In this document: in pieces, positions 53,801 to 61,165 of the stretch | How positions within the stretch are numbered: the first letter of the stretch is position 1 | Layout: the number at the start of each line of letters is the position of its first letter | Assembly (NCBI RefSeq): GCF_000014745.1 | Contig: NC_008347.1 | Span: 2,496,001 to 2,560,000 of the forward strand | DNA from: Maricaulis maris MCS10 | GTDB lineage: Bacteria; Pseudomonadota; Alphaproteobacteria; Caulobacterales; Maricaulaceae | Direction: 5' to 3' | Length of the DNA stretch: 64,000 nucleotides | The notes under the pieces: model-generated | What the model was told of the DNA's origin: nothing | Seen by the model: the letters and a program-made list of their open reading frames with translations, nothing else | The model's database searches: none | Position numbers and translations under genes: made by a program

Positions 53801-53960
53801 CATCAGGAAATGCGTCTACTGGCATGGTCCTGAATGTGACGATTCCGCCAATCAGAACGAAAGCAAATGCGAGAGCTGCGAGAAGCCGCCCTCCGGCAAT
53901 GCGGTGAAGCAAGCCGGTTAAGCCACCGGCCTGTTGTGAAGGATTAGTGCGCGTGTCCAT
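50820..53960 (-). CDS. HME-type RND metal efflux pump 2, inner-membrane subunit
   Basis: The 1046-residue protein is a clear paralogue of the pump at 33098-36205: the same TM1 motif (PVDAFPDVTPTLVQVFTETE), TM4 motif AIGMMVDGAVVIVEN, and long shared stretches such as VEWGGQFELQQQANARFA. It again lacks the first Asp of the DFG motif. It overlaps the adaptor gene by 17 bases. Last gene of the second efflux operon. Confidence 0.92.
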   Translation of the reverse strand: MDTRTNPSQQAGGLTGLLHRIAGGRLLAALAFAFVLIGGIVTFRTMPVDAFPDVTPTLVQVFTETEGLAPEEVERYVTFPVETSMNGLPRLREVRSTSNFGLSVVNIYFEDGVDIYWARQLVGERLQQAREEIPEGFGDPGMGPITTGLGQILFYFLQTSDENLDGVQLRTLQDWQVKFDLQTVRGVTEVLSLGGFEQQYQINVRPDALLRYQLAIEDIVTAVESNNANAGAQFLIENSEQYTVRAVGLAQGIHDLSDIIVKVEDGVPVRVRDVANIDIGGAPRQGMATMDGQGEVVAGLVLKLLGANTNEVIARVHDRMERINEALPPGVTAVPYYDQSELVGAAVRTMTTALWQGALLVAIILFLFLRGWRPSLIVVASIPFSVGFALLAMQFFGVSANLMSLGGIAIAIGMMVDGAVVIVENANRILTAAKEGEDKRALIASACAEVLQPLIFAILIVVVVFVPILTLEGVEGKMFRPLAFSVVFAMAGSLVFAVLLAPAASMLGLKVGERSSGSDKPDFYERSFAPLVRFFVHKRWAALVLAAAMLIVGGAIFPRLGSEFTPRMNEGDLLVRLTMAPSISLPEARETVTRFEQQLLANFPEVERIVTRIGRGEVGAHADPVNSAEAFVALTPRDQWETAETQAALLAMMSESFESFPGARFNFTQPIASATDELLTGTKADLAIKLFGEDMTVLEDYAAQIAGVIRDVSGSADVQTDQVTGAPQLRITVNREAISRFGLNVEDVLSVVRTAIGGSQAGQVFEGVRRFDIIVRYREQDRLNAERISRIVLNGPGDEIIPLSQVATVERIEGPRQITRENGQRYITIQTNVRERDIGSFVAEGQGAVAENIELPPGYFVEWGGQFELQQQANARFAIVIPVTLGVVFLLLLFSFGRLKSAVLIIANIPLALVGGIAALWLTGQNLSVPASVGFIALFGIALGNGMVLVSFLDRFAKERLDVDAFSVEAAVRRAQPVLMTATTTGLGLMPLLFASGIGSEVQRPLAAVVIGGLVTSTVLTLLVLPAVYKWFAPHPQSRAPERLPT

Positions 53961-55323
53961 CGTCGAACTCCCCCTTCTGCAATTCTGCTTTCAACGAGAA
54001 CGCTTGCGTCGTCGCGATCATCTCGCCAACGCTGACGCCGGCTAAGATTTCTGCGTACCGATCTGATCGTCGTCCTAGTCGAACCTCACGCACCTCAAAT
54101 CCATCAGATGTACGGACGAAAACCACGGTCTCACTGTTGACGGTTTGCAGCGCTGTAACAGGCACTCGAACGGTCGGCTGAGCATCAGAAGCCGCAGCAA
54201 ATACCGTCACGAACATGCCGGGCCGCAGTCGGTCGCCAGGATTATCGATCACAATTCGAGCGCGACCGGTTCGCGTACGTTCGCCGATTTGAGGGCTCAC
54301 GAAGTCAATTGATGATTCAATTGGCTGACCGCCATCACCGGGGTCAATTGAGACCGGTGCACCTGCGCGAATTCGACCCAGGTCAGCGCCATAAATGGCT
54401 GCATCGACCCAAACAGAGTCAGTATCCGCAACAATAAACGCGGGCGGTTGCGCACCTTCTTCCAGCACTTCTCCGAGCACCGCGTGACGCTCAATAATCG
54501 TACCGGAGATCGGAGCGGCCAACTCGTATCGTGTGAGCGAGACATCTGACGACGCCACCATTCGAGGAAGAGTCGAAACATCAACGCCCAGCGCATCAAG
54601 CTGCTGCCCGGCGCTTCGAACCTCTATTCGAGCCTCTTCAAGTGCTCGTCGGGCGTCCAGGAAATCCTGTTCAGCTGAAATTTGGCGCTCCCATAAGCGC
54701 TCCTCTCGCTCGAAGGAGCTTTCGGCGAGATCCAGTCTGGCCCGTGCCGAAAGGTAAGACGCTTTCGCGTCGGCGAGCGGGCGACTGTTAAGCACCGCCA
54801 GGACATCGCCAGCCTCAACCCGATCACCTTCTGCTACCGCGACACTGCGGACGATTCCGGATACGCGGGGCGTTACGTGAGCCAAATGGTTTTGGTCAAA
54901 ACCGACTTCAGCGGGCAACTCCAATATTCCGTCGACCGCACCGTTCGTCACCGCAGAAACAACGATACCGAGTTCAGATATTTGATTTGCGTTGAGGTGG
55001 ACTTCAACGCTCTCGCTGTGCTCGTCCTCATCCGCATGATCATTTTCGTCAGCTCGATCGGCACCGTCTTCATGGTCGCTGCCTTCTTCATGACCATCAT
55101 CATCTGAATGATCATCGCCATGGTCTTCGTCGCCAAGGTCCTCGGCGTCCGAGTGTTCCTCACCCTCAGCGTGGTCATCGTGGCCGCGGTCGGATGCCAG
55201 ATCACTAGCCGCGCTGGCCTGCTCCCTGTTTTGGTTTTGTTCGCTCTGATTGTCAGGTGAACATGCCGCTAGAGCCAGAACGCTGGCCGTAATCAGCAGG
55301 AGATTTATTTTGTTATTGGTCAT
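53944..55323 (-). CDS. RND periplasmic adaptor 2 with long Asp/Glu/His-rich segment
   Basis: The 459-residue lipoprotein (lipobox LALAAC) has a stretch of about 65 residues (~45-108) almost made of Asp, Glu, His, Ser and Gly, for example DEDHGDDHSDDDGHEEGSD, followed by the normal adaptor domains (GIVRSVAVAEGDRVEAGDVL). The acidic/His segment probably binds metal in the periplasm. It is much longer than in the paralogue at 36218. It overlaps the TolC-type gene by 4 bases. Confidence 0.9.
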   Translation of the reverse strand: MTNNKINLLLITASVLALAACSPDNQSEQNQNREQASAASDLASDRGHDDHAEGEEHSDAEDLGDEDHGDDHSDDDGHEEGSDHEDGADRADENDHADEDEHSESVEVHLNANQISELGIVVSAVTNGAVDGILELPAEVGFDQNHLAHVTPRVSGIVRSVAVAEGDRVEAGDVLAVLNSRPLADAKASYLSARARLDLAESSFEREERLWERQISAEQDFLDARRALEEARIEVRSAGQQLDALGVDVSTLPRMVASSDVSLTRYELAAPISGTIIERHAVLGEVLEEGAQPPAFIVADTDSVWVDAAIYGADLGRIRAGAPVSIDPGDGGQPIESSIDFVSPQIGERTRTGRARIVIDNPGDRLRPGMFVTVFAAASDAQPTVRVPVTALQTVNSETVVFVRTSDGFEVREVRLGRRSDRYAEILAGVSVGEMIATTQAFSLKAELQKGEFDDGHAH

Positions 55324-56633
55324 TGTACTGCCTCCTCTGGGTTGGTTTCGACCAGGCGATTGAGTTGCGGAGCACCCGCAAGGGCATCAAGCTCGATTGC
55401 CGCACGCGCCAACTCGGCGCGAGCAGAGATCAAGTCCACTCGAACGTCGAAATACGACCGCTGGATATCCAAGAAATTTAGGACATCGAGCGCGCCCTCC
55501 CGATACGCCTCTTGAGCGGCTCCAAGCGCGCTTTCCGAGGCAGGAAGGATGCTGTCGTTGAGTTGAGTGTAAGTCGATTGAGCACGTGCGAAACGACCTG
55601 CGGACGAAGCGTACTGGGCGATCAGTGATCGTCTCATGACCTCTTCGTTCAGTCGCGCCGCGTTTTCTCGCGAGGCAGCCGCAGCCACGCCGCCCTGATT
55701 GCGGTTCACGACTGGAATAGGGATTTCTAGCGTCGCGACAAAAGCCGTTTCGTCAGTACCACCAAACCGTCGCACACCTGCGCCTACGGTAACGTCGGGA
55801 ATTGCTCCCGCGCGCTCTCGGCGGATTTCTTGGCCTCGCGCACGGGTTACTGCTCTAAGCTGAACGAGCTCCGGGTTGTTCGCGATCCAATCCGTAGGCT
55901 GAGCGTCGGAGTAGGCGGTAAGGTCAAAAGCCTGAAGCGGTGGCGTCAGCTCACCGTTGATCACGGCTCCGGACCATATCGCAACAAGTTGCGCATTGGC
56001 TGCTAACTGAGCTCCAGAGGCATCGTTTGCCGCAATCGTTGCCAACCCAACCAGCATTTCCGCACGGTTGCGCTCAATTGGCGAAGCTCGACCAGCCTCG
56101 ACCCTTGCTTGGATCGCATCGGCCGAATTGTTGGCTATCTCCAACAACTCCATTCGCAATGACAGAGTTTCAGAGGCCGCCTGTGCTTCGACATACGCCT
56201 GCGCTGTGCTCGCCAAGAGACGAGTGCGCTGGAGTGCCAGATCTGACCTTGCGGCGAGAGCCCAGGCGCTTGCTGCCTCGCGAGCACGCCCGCGATCACC
56301 GCCCAGTGGGATCGTTTGATTGATTGACAGGGTCGTATCGGCATCGCCGAGGCCTCCCCGGTCGCCCCCAAACTCCTCTACTTCTGCTCCAAGAGTGGGG
56401 TTATCCCAAAGTCCGGCTTGAAGCGCCTCGGCTTCAGCAGCTCGTATTTCCTCGCGAGCTGCGCTGGTGATTGGATTGTTTTCCAGTGCGAGATTTAGTG
56501 CACCAGATAGGTTTAGTGAGTCTGACGAGGCAGTTTGGGCCTCAGCAGCGCTAATGGAGACTCCGGCTAGCACAATTGCTGCCACAGCGCTCCGCCCTAG
56601 CCAGTTTGGCCAGGCGACAAATTTTGAGTTCAT
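55320..56633 (-). CDS. TolC-family outer-membrane channel 2
   Basis: The 437-residue protein has a signal peptide (VAAIVLAGVSISAAEAQ) and the two outer-membrane efflux repeats (LNLALENNPITSAAREEIRA, SINQTIPLGGDRGRAREAAS, VTVGAGVRRFGGTDETAFVA). It pairs with the adaptor and pump that follow. It starts 42 bases after the small secreted protein gene. Confidence 0.9.
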   Translation of the reverse strand: MNSKFVAWPNWLGRSAVAAIVLAGVSISAAEAQTASSDSLNLSGALNLALENNPITSAAREEIRAAEAEALQAGLWDNPTLGAEVEEFGGDRGGLGDADTTLSINQTIPLGGDRGRAREAASAWALAARSDLALQRTRLLASTAQAYVEAQAASETLSLRMELLEIANNSADAIQARVEAGRASPIERNRAEMLVGLATIAANDASGAQLAANAQLVAIWSGAVINGELTPPLQAFDLTAYSDAQPTDWIANNPELVQLRAVTRARGQEIRRERAGAIPDVTVGAGVRRFGGTDETAFVATLEIPIPVVNRNQGGVAAAASRENAARLNEEVMRRSLIAQYASSAGRFARAQSTYTQLNDSILPASESALGAAQEAYREGALDVLNFLDIQRSYFDVRVDLISARAELARAAIELDALAGAPQLNRLVETNPEEAVQ

Positions 56634-56675
56634 TTAATACAGATTCCGATTTTTAGTTTCAGTTAGACAAAGTGG

Positions 56676-56996
56676 TCAGACTGAATTCTCAATCGGTGGT
56701 TGGAATGGCGGCTCAAGAGCCCGTGACGACATTCGGTCGCCCGTAAAATAGTATTTTTGATCGGAGGAACTAGCCGCGACACCAATTACGAGCAAACGGC
56801 CGTCGACCATATGGTGACAAACGCCGCACCCATGGATCGCATGGTTCCCATGCTCTCTGTCGGGCGCTTCAGCTGGCTCTTCAACCATGGTGAGGTCGGA
56901 ATGATGGTCGTGTTCAGGCGCAACACTAGCAACGCCCTCGCCACCCATGGCGAGGAACAGCATCAGCACCAAAAACAGTTTCACGGCTCCATTCAT
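56676..56996 (-). CDS. Small secreted His/Cys protein heading efflux operon 2
   Basis: The 106-residue protein has a signal peptide (LFLVLMLFLAMGGEGVAS) and a His-rich region with CGVCHH (H/C motif) at about residues 57-62. The C-terminus (YFTGDRMSSRALEPPFQPPI) looks conserved. It parallels the 38769-39104 protein. Possible periplasmic metal binder; no family recognised. Confidence 0.65.
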   Translation of the reverse strand: MNGAVKLFLVLMLFLAMGGEGVASVAPEHDHHSDLTMVEEPAEAPDREHGNHAIHGCGVCHHMVDGRLLVIGVAASSSDQKYYFTGDRMSSRALEPPFQPPIENSV

Positions 56997-57129
56997 TCTT
57001 GGAGCCTATCGCAGATGAACAACAATAAAAAGAAAAATTTCAGCACCATCACTTCAAGTGTTATAAAATATCGTCACATTTGCAGTAAAACTAAATACAG
57101 AAACCGATTATATTAATATTGCGTGACGC

Positions 57130-57845
57130 AGACAGAATGATGCATAATGTTCACATATTTTAACTCTTTCAACCGGGAACTTCCCGAAAGGACATAATTG
57201 GGCTTTTCGCCGCGCTCGCTTTTGGATCGTGAAGGCAATCGCCTTTACCTGACCCCGTTCGAACGTCGTCGTTTTCTCATTGTCGCTGGAGAGTATGCCG
57301 AGCCCTGGCGCACGCTTGCTGAGTTCCTCACATTTTCTGGATGCCGCATATCCGAAGCGCTTGCAGTTCGAGCATCTCACATTGATCTAGAATCCAATTT
57401 AGTAGCGGTCGAAACCCTCAAGCAGAGAACGAGAGGGATTTGGCGGCAAGTTCCCTTGGATAGCGGTTTCGTTTTGGCAGTGAACAAGCGCTTTAGGTTG
57501 CGGCCCCTTCAGCACCTTGGCGCCGGCGCAAGTTTGCTTTGGCCAATAGGTCGAACGTCCGCTTACAATCACATCAAAACAATCATGGCGGCGGCTGAGA
57601 TCGTTGGGCCCCAAGCCACGCCCAAAGGGCTTCGTCATACCTTTGGGACCCACGCGATGCTCCAGGGCGTGCCTATCACCTTAGTGAAAAAATGGATGGG
57701 GCACGCTCGACTACAAACAACCGAAATCTACTTGGATGTAATTGGTCCTGAAGAACGAGACCTTGCCCGAAAGATGTGGGTTAGCACGCCGTATCAAGAA
57801 TAATCCTGGAAGGCTGTCCGCTGAACAAAATGCATCATTCTGTTC
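57130..57845. repeat. 24-bp inverted repeats flanking a tyrosine recombinase gene
   Basis: Arms at 57130-57153 and 57822-57845 are inverted copies, identical at 20 of 24 positions, with core ACAGAATGATGCAT. The right arm, extended by one base, is itself an imperfect dyad (TGAACA ... TGTTCA), like a tyrosine recombinase core site. They enclose the recombinase gene and little else. It may be an invertible segment or a minimal mobile unit. Confidence 0.75.
57198..57803 (+). CDS. Minimal tyrosine recombinase (catalytic domain only)
   Basis: The 201-residue protein has the catalytic residues of tyrosine recombinases: Arg in SGCRISEALAVR, GLRHTFGTHAML (box II, where the usual HxxR reads KGLR), MGHARLQTTEIYL (His and Tyr). 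The usual ~90-residue N-terminal DNA-binding (SAM-like) domain is missing. The start is TTG 57198, with AAAGGA upstream. Inverted repeats at 57130 and 57822 may be its own sites. The stop is 78 bases before the membrane protein gene. Confidence 0.87.
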   Translation: MGFSPRSLLDREGNRLYLTPFERRRFLIVAGEYAEPWRTLAEFLTFSGCRISEALAVRASHIDLESNLVAVETLKQRTRGIWRQVPLDSGFVLAVNKRFRLRPLQHLGAGASLLWPIGRTSAYNHIKTIMAAAEIVGPQATPKGLRHTFGTHAMLQGVPITLVKKWMGHARLQTTEIYLDVIGPEERDLARKMWVSTPYQE

Positions 57846-57849
57846 AACC

Positions 57850-57865
57850 CCGAACTGCAGTTCGG
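57850..57865. promoter_or_regulatory. 16-bp perfect palindrome upstream of membrane gene
   Basis: CCGAACTGCAGTTCGG is a perfect palindrome between the right inverted repeat and ATG 57882. It could be an operator for a dimeric regulator or overlap the leader. Confidence 0.55.
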
Positions 57866-57881
57866 AGTGCGAGGTGCGTCC

Positions 57882-58442
57882 ATGGCCGAGGCTTCTTCCA
57901 ACGATCTTTCCCCACAAGAGCTGATCGCAAAGTACCGCGGGTATTACTTTTTCCTTCAGATGCGAACGCTCGTTGTGGGCGCCACCCTGATCACCGCCGC
58001 GGCAGCATTTTTTCCGGAACGCCAAATTGTTGCAATGATCGCGGCAGCGGCAGTGTTTGATCTGTACCGATTTTTCAAGGGATCCTGGCTGCATCATCAA
58101 GAGACCGGCCGCTGGCGGGATTCAGCGATCGGGGATCTAAACCGGTATTTCTTAGCGTCATCGCCGCGCAGGTGGCTCGAGTACGCCCTAATTGCCCTAC
58201 CAGCAAACGCTGCCTTCACATACCTCCTCCTCGGCGGATCGTCGGACGCGATACAGAATCTCGGAACTCACACACTAAATGTTCTTACAGAAGCCGTCGG
58301 CTTGGTCGCCGGAGAGGTGTCGGATCTAACTGCCGGGCTGGCTTCGCTTGTTGTTGATATCGGCTTCGTCGGCGCACTTGAATACATCGCGGCGCGGTGG
58401 CTTTTTTCGAAAAGAAAGTTGATTTTCAAAGAGAAGACTTGA
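57882..58442 (+). CDS. Small integral membrane protein, unknown
   Basis: The 186-residue protein starts at ATG 57882 with GAGG upstream. It has about four hydrophobic segments (LVVGATLITAAAAFF, IVAMIAAAAVF, ALIALPANAAFTYLLLGG, GLVAGEVSDLTAGLASLVVD) and a basic end (SKRKLIFKEK). No family recognised. It is followed after 66 bases by two short coupled ORFs, so a small cassette is likely. Confidence 0.7.
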   Translation: MAEASSNDLSPQELIAKYRGYYFFLQMRTLVVGATLITAAAAFFPERQIVAMIAAAAVFDLYRFFKGSWLHHQETGRWRDSAIGDLNRYFLASSPRRWLEYALIALPANAAFTYLLLGGSSDAIQNLGTHTLNVLTEAVGLVAGEVSDLTAGLASLVVDIGFVGALEYIAARWLFSKRKLIFKEKT

Positions 58443-58508
58443 AATTCCCACGCACAACACCAATAATATCCGTATACGGATGAAACAATTATAGGTGATG
58501 TATGACAT

Positions 58509-58676
58509 ATGGGTTTTTTGAAATTCTTTGGCGTTCCGGAAGGAATGACTGCTGCTGAAGCACGAGCACTACAAAAACTTGAGGCTCGAGGCGTGGCGCC
58601 TGAGACCGTTGCTTCTGCAGAGGTGAAGGCCGAAGCCACATTGGCTGACGACGATGGTGTCGAGGTTAGTGGCTAG
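58509..58676 (+). CDS. 55-residue protein, unknown
   Basis: ATG 58509, preceded by AGGTGA, opens a 55-residue frame: a hydrophobic start (GFLKFFGVPEGM), then an Ala/Glu-rich helix (TAAEARALQKLEARGVAPET) and an acidic end. Its stop overlaps the next start by one base (TAGTG). It is typical of small conserved mobile-element proteins, but I do not recognise it. Confidence 0.55.
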   Translation: MGFLKFFGVPEGMTAAEARALQKLEARGVAPETVASAEVKAEATLADDDGVEVSG

Positions 58677-58990
58677 TGACTGGTCATATAGGGACACGAT
58701 ACGGGGGATACTATGAACTCCCCGGCACAGACGATTTCGCATACGTCGATATGCGGCGACCGCAATGGTTTGAGCCCCACCCAAAACTAACCGGGCTTCG
58801 CCTTGCCATCTTCCGAATTGCGCGCCGCCTTTGCCAACGCCAGAGCATTTGGTTCAGCCCTTCCTGGTTTAGCAATTATTATCGCAAGCACGGCGTGCCG
58901 CCGCTTAAGCCACATCAAACCTACATGCACTACGACAAAATTTTCTACACCGGCGAAGTCCCTGTACTGCTGCCACCATTGAATGAATAA
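58676..58990 (+). CDS. 104-residue protein, unknown, coupled to the 55-residue ORF
   Basis: GTG 58676 overlaps the stop of the 55-residue ORF (TAGTG), a sign of translational coupling. The protein is Tyr/Arg/His/Pro-rich (YYELPGTDDFAYVDMRRPQW, LRLAIFRIARRLCQRQSIWF). It has no visible catalytic motif. It is followed by a terminator-like hairpin at 59008. Confidence 0.62.
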   Translation: MTGHIGTRYGGYYELPGTDDFAYVDMRRPQWFEPHPKLTGLRLAIFRIARRLCQRQSIWFSPSWFSNYYRKHGVPPLKPHQTYMHYDKIFYTGEVPVLLPPLNE

Positions 58991-59007
58991 CGCTTAAATG
59001 GCAGTTT

Positions 59008-59034
59008 CGACGCTCACACGGGAGCGTCGATTTT
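59008..59034 (+). terminator. Terminator-like hairpin
   Basis: Stem CGACGCTC (59008-59015) / GAGCGTCG (59022-59029) followed by ATTTT, after the 104-residue gene. The stem contains GGGAG, the likely ribosome site of the gene at 59033. Confidence 0.7.
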
Positions 59035-59404
59035 GGCTGACAAAAACACCACACGTAGAGATCTAGAAGAACTCGTCCGGGTCGCCCAAACACGCGAAAA
59101 GACAGCTCGCAATCATCTCAATGCGGCAATGGAAGCAAACCGCCAAAATCCTGCTCAGGGGAAGACCCCCGCAGCCAAACAAACGGAAGACCGACTAACC
59201 CGCGAGTATCGCGCGGCTCAGCAGAAAACCAAATCTGAAGAACTCAATCTGCTGACCTTCGACCGCATCGCAGCGCGTAAGCGCCAGAAAGAGGTCCAGA
59301 AAGAACGCGAGCTCAAGGAGATCGGTGACACTCAACATCGAGAGGCAGGAAAACCTGCACGCGGCTTTCGCAGACGCGGCAGAAGCTTCGACCGCGAACG
59401 TTAG
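59033..59404 (+). CDS. Charged coiled-coil protein, unknown
   Basis: The 123-residue protein is helical and rich in Lys, Arg, Glu and Gln (TKSEELNLLTFDRIAARKRQ, KEVQKERELKE), with a basic Arg/Gly tail (RGFRRRGRSFDRER). The start is TTG 59033, inside the end of a hairpin. It ends 4 bases from the convergent VirD4-like gene. It may be a DNA-processing accessory protein of transfer, by position only. Confidence 0.6.
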   Translation: MADKNTTRRDLEELVRVAQTREKTARNHLNAAMEANRQNPAQGKTPAAKQTEDRLTREYRAAQQKTKSEELNLLTFDRIAARKRQKEVQKERELKEIGDTQHREAGKPARGFRRRGRSFDRER

Positions 59405-59407
59405 GCC

Positions 59408-61165
59408 TCAACCGCGCTTCCACGTGCTGTAGAGGCCTTCCAGAAGCTCAAACTGATAGTGCGGTAGCTTCGTGGCCAGGATCGGCCGCCGATTTCGGAT
59501 GAAGACAAACTGGAGCTCCTCCGGCAATGCTCGGACGTCCGACGCTGTCGCGATCTTCCACTTGGTGTAGCGGTGATTGATACGATCAGCTTCGTGTTCC
59601 AGGTTCGTGACCCTCGATCTTGAGCTACTTGTACCACTCGAGTTGTTATCTGAGCGGTTCGTGCTGAAGCCGGATGAGTATTGGTTTGATGAATTGCTTC
59701 CTGACGAAGAGCCAGTGTTGGACGATTGGCCGGTTTGGTCGGTGATCGATCCCGCATTGTAGTACCCGCGGGCATAGTAATGCTGAAGGGTCTCGCTCGT
59801 TTCCCCCAAAAGCCGCTCGACGTAAGCCGCAGTATCCGGATCGTTGACGCCAAAGAATGACGTCGCCCCCGCATTGGCAGGGAAATTCTGCCAGGCTTCA
59901 CCGTAAATCGATTTGAGTTGCCCAATGCTCTGTGCGAATGGCCATAGCTGAACACCATACCCGGCCAAATACGCAAGCCCATTGGCGATTGGCGTCATTT
60001 CACCGAGCGCCGGAAACTCGTCGAGCAGGAACAAAACCGAACAAGGTGGCTTCCGCCGCCATCCTGGCTCCTCCACCCAATCACCGACACGAGTCAGCTC
60101 GACCGCAGCAAGTCCCGTCATCATGCGCAACACGCTTCGATACTCGTTGAGATACTCAGGGGGGATGATCACATAAATCGTCGTTGGAGCCGGGCCCTCG
60201 TCGATCGGTCGGCACATTGACTTCTTAAGGTCGGAGAAGCGAAAATCACTCCGGTCGGTCGCGCTCAGCAGCCGATCAGATAACCAGATCTGCATACCTG
60301 CTCGACAGGTTGAGAGAATGCTACTGGCCACCTTTTCGTGGTGACCCAAAAACGCCGTCGCGAGTGCGTGCAGAGGCCGATAATTGATGCTCTCCGCGTA
60401 GACCTGCATCGTCACGAACTCTCGTTCGATGCCGGTCATATCTTCTTCGTCATCACCGACATAAAGCACATCGACGACAGAACGCATCGTCCGCGCGTCT
60501 GACGCGTAACCATTGCGGCAAACCACATACATCAAGATGGATGTGAGGATATTGCGGGCCTCTAGATCCCAGTATTCGTCTTTCGATTTCCCGGTCTTCG
60601 GAAGCAGCATTTCCGCGAGCAGCCGACAGTCCTCGAAAGTGTCTGGCGTCGGCCCACCATTGTCGGCAGTTCTGACGAAATCCAGCGGATTATACCGATC
60701 CGTTTGTTCTTCGAAGGGTGAGAACTTGATCACCTTGGCTCCGGGAAACATCTGTGCCCGGTGCTCGCCGGTAATGTCGTAGTTTTCACCCTTGATATCG
60801 ATGACAAACGCGCTGCCGGCATAGAACAACAAGTTCGGAATAATCTGGCTGACACCTTTGCCGGTTCGCGTTGGCGCGATCGTCAGCAGGTGGCCTGCGT
60901 CAGGAAATTCTAGAACCCCGGCATCTTGCGACGGCGCCCCGTCCTCACCCATCGACAATACGCCGAGAAACGGACGCTTGCCCTGAGGGTAGTCATAAAC
61001 CAGAGGCGAGGCCTCAGACCGCGCCTCACTTGCTCCAAGTAGCGCGTTGAATCGCTGCGTTTCACGCCAATCGGGTGTTCGGTGCCAGCGGGTTTGCCAA
61101 TAATCCCGCCAGAGATCTGCGTATTGCTCGACGTTCGTCTTCGACTGGAAAAGGGAGGCAGTCAT
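59408..61165 (-). CDS. VirD4/TraG-like coupling ATPase without N-terminal membrane anchor
   Basis: The 585-residue protein has Walker A PTRTGKGV (99-106) and Walker B VLFLLDEFPALG, as in type IV coupling proteins that bring relaxase-bound DNA to the secretion channel. The usual two N-terminal membrane helices are absent: the ATPase begins by about residue 90. A Ser/Asn-rich stretch (SSNTGSSSGSNSSNQYSSGF) lies near the C-terminus. It overlaps the upstream gene (61162-61165) by 4 bases. Confidence 0.88.
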   Translation of the reverse strand: MTASLFQSKTNVEQYADLWRDYWQTRWHRTPDWRETQRFNALLGASEARSEASPLVYDYPQGKRPFLGVLSMGEDGAPSQDAGVLEFPDAGHLLTIAPTRTGKGVSQIIPNLLFYAGSAFVIDIKGENYDITGEHRAQMFPGAKVIKFSPFEEQTDRYNPLDFVRTADNGGPTPDTFEDCRLLAEMLLPKTGKSKDEYWDLEARNILTSILMYVVCRNGYASDARTMRSVVDVLYVGDDEEDMTGIEREFVTMQVYAESINYRPLHALATAFLGHHEKVASSILSTCRAGMQIWLSDRLLSATDRSDFRFSDLKKSMCRPIDEGPAPTTIYVIIPPEYLNEYRSVLRMMTGLAAVELTRVGDWVEEPGWRRKPPCSVLFLLDEFPALGEMTPIANGLAYLAGYGVQLWPFAQSIGQLKSIYGEAWQNFPANAGATSFFGVNDPDTAAYVERLLGETSETLQHYYARGYYNAGSITDQTGQSSNTGSSSGSNSSNQYSSGFSTNRSDNNSSGTSSSRSRVTNLEHEADRINHRYTKWKIATASDVRALPEELQFVFIRNRRPILATKLPHYQFELLEGLYSTWKRG

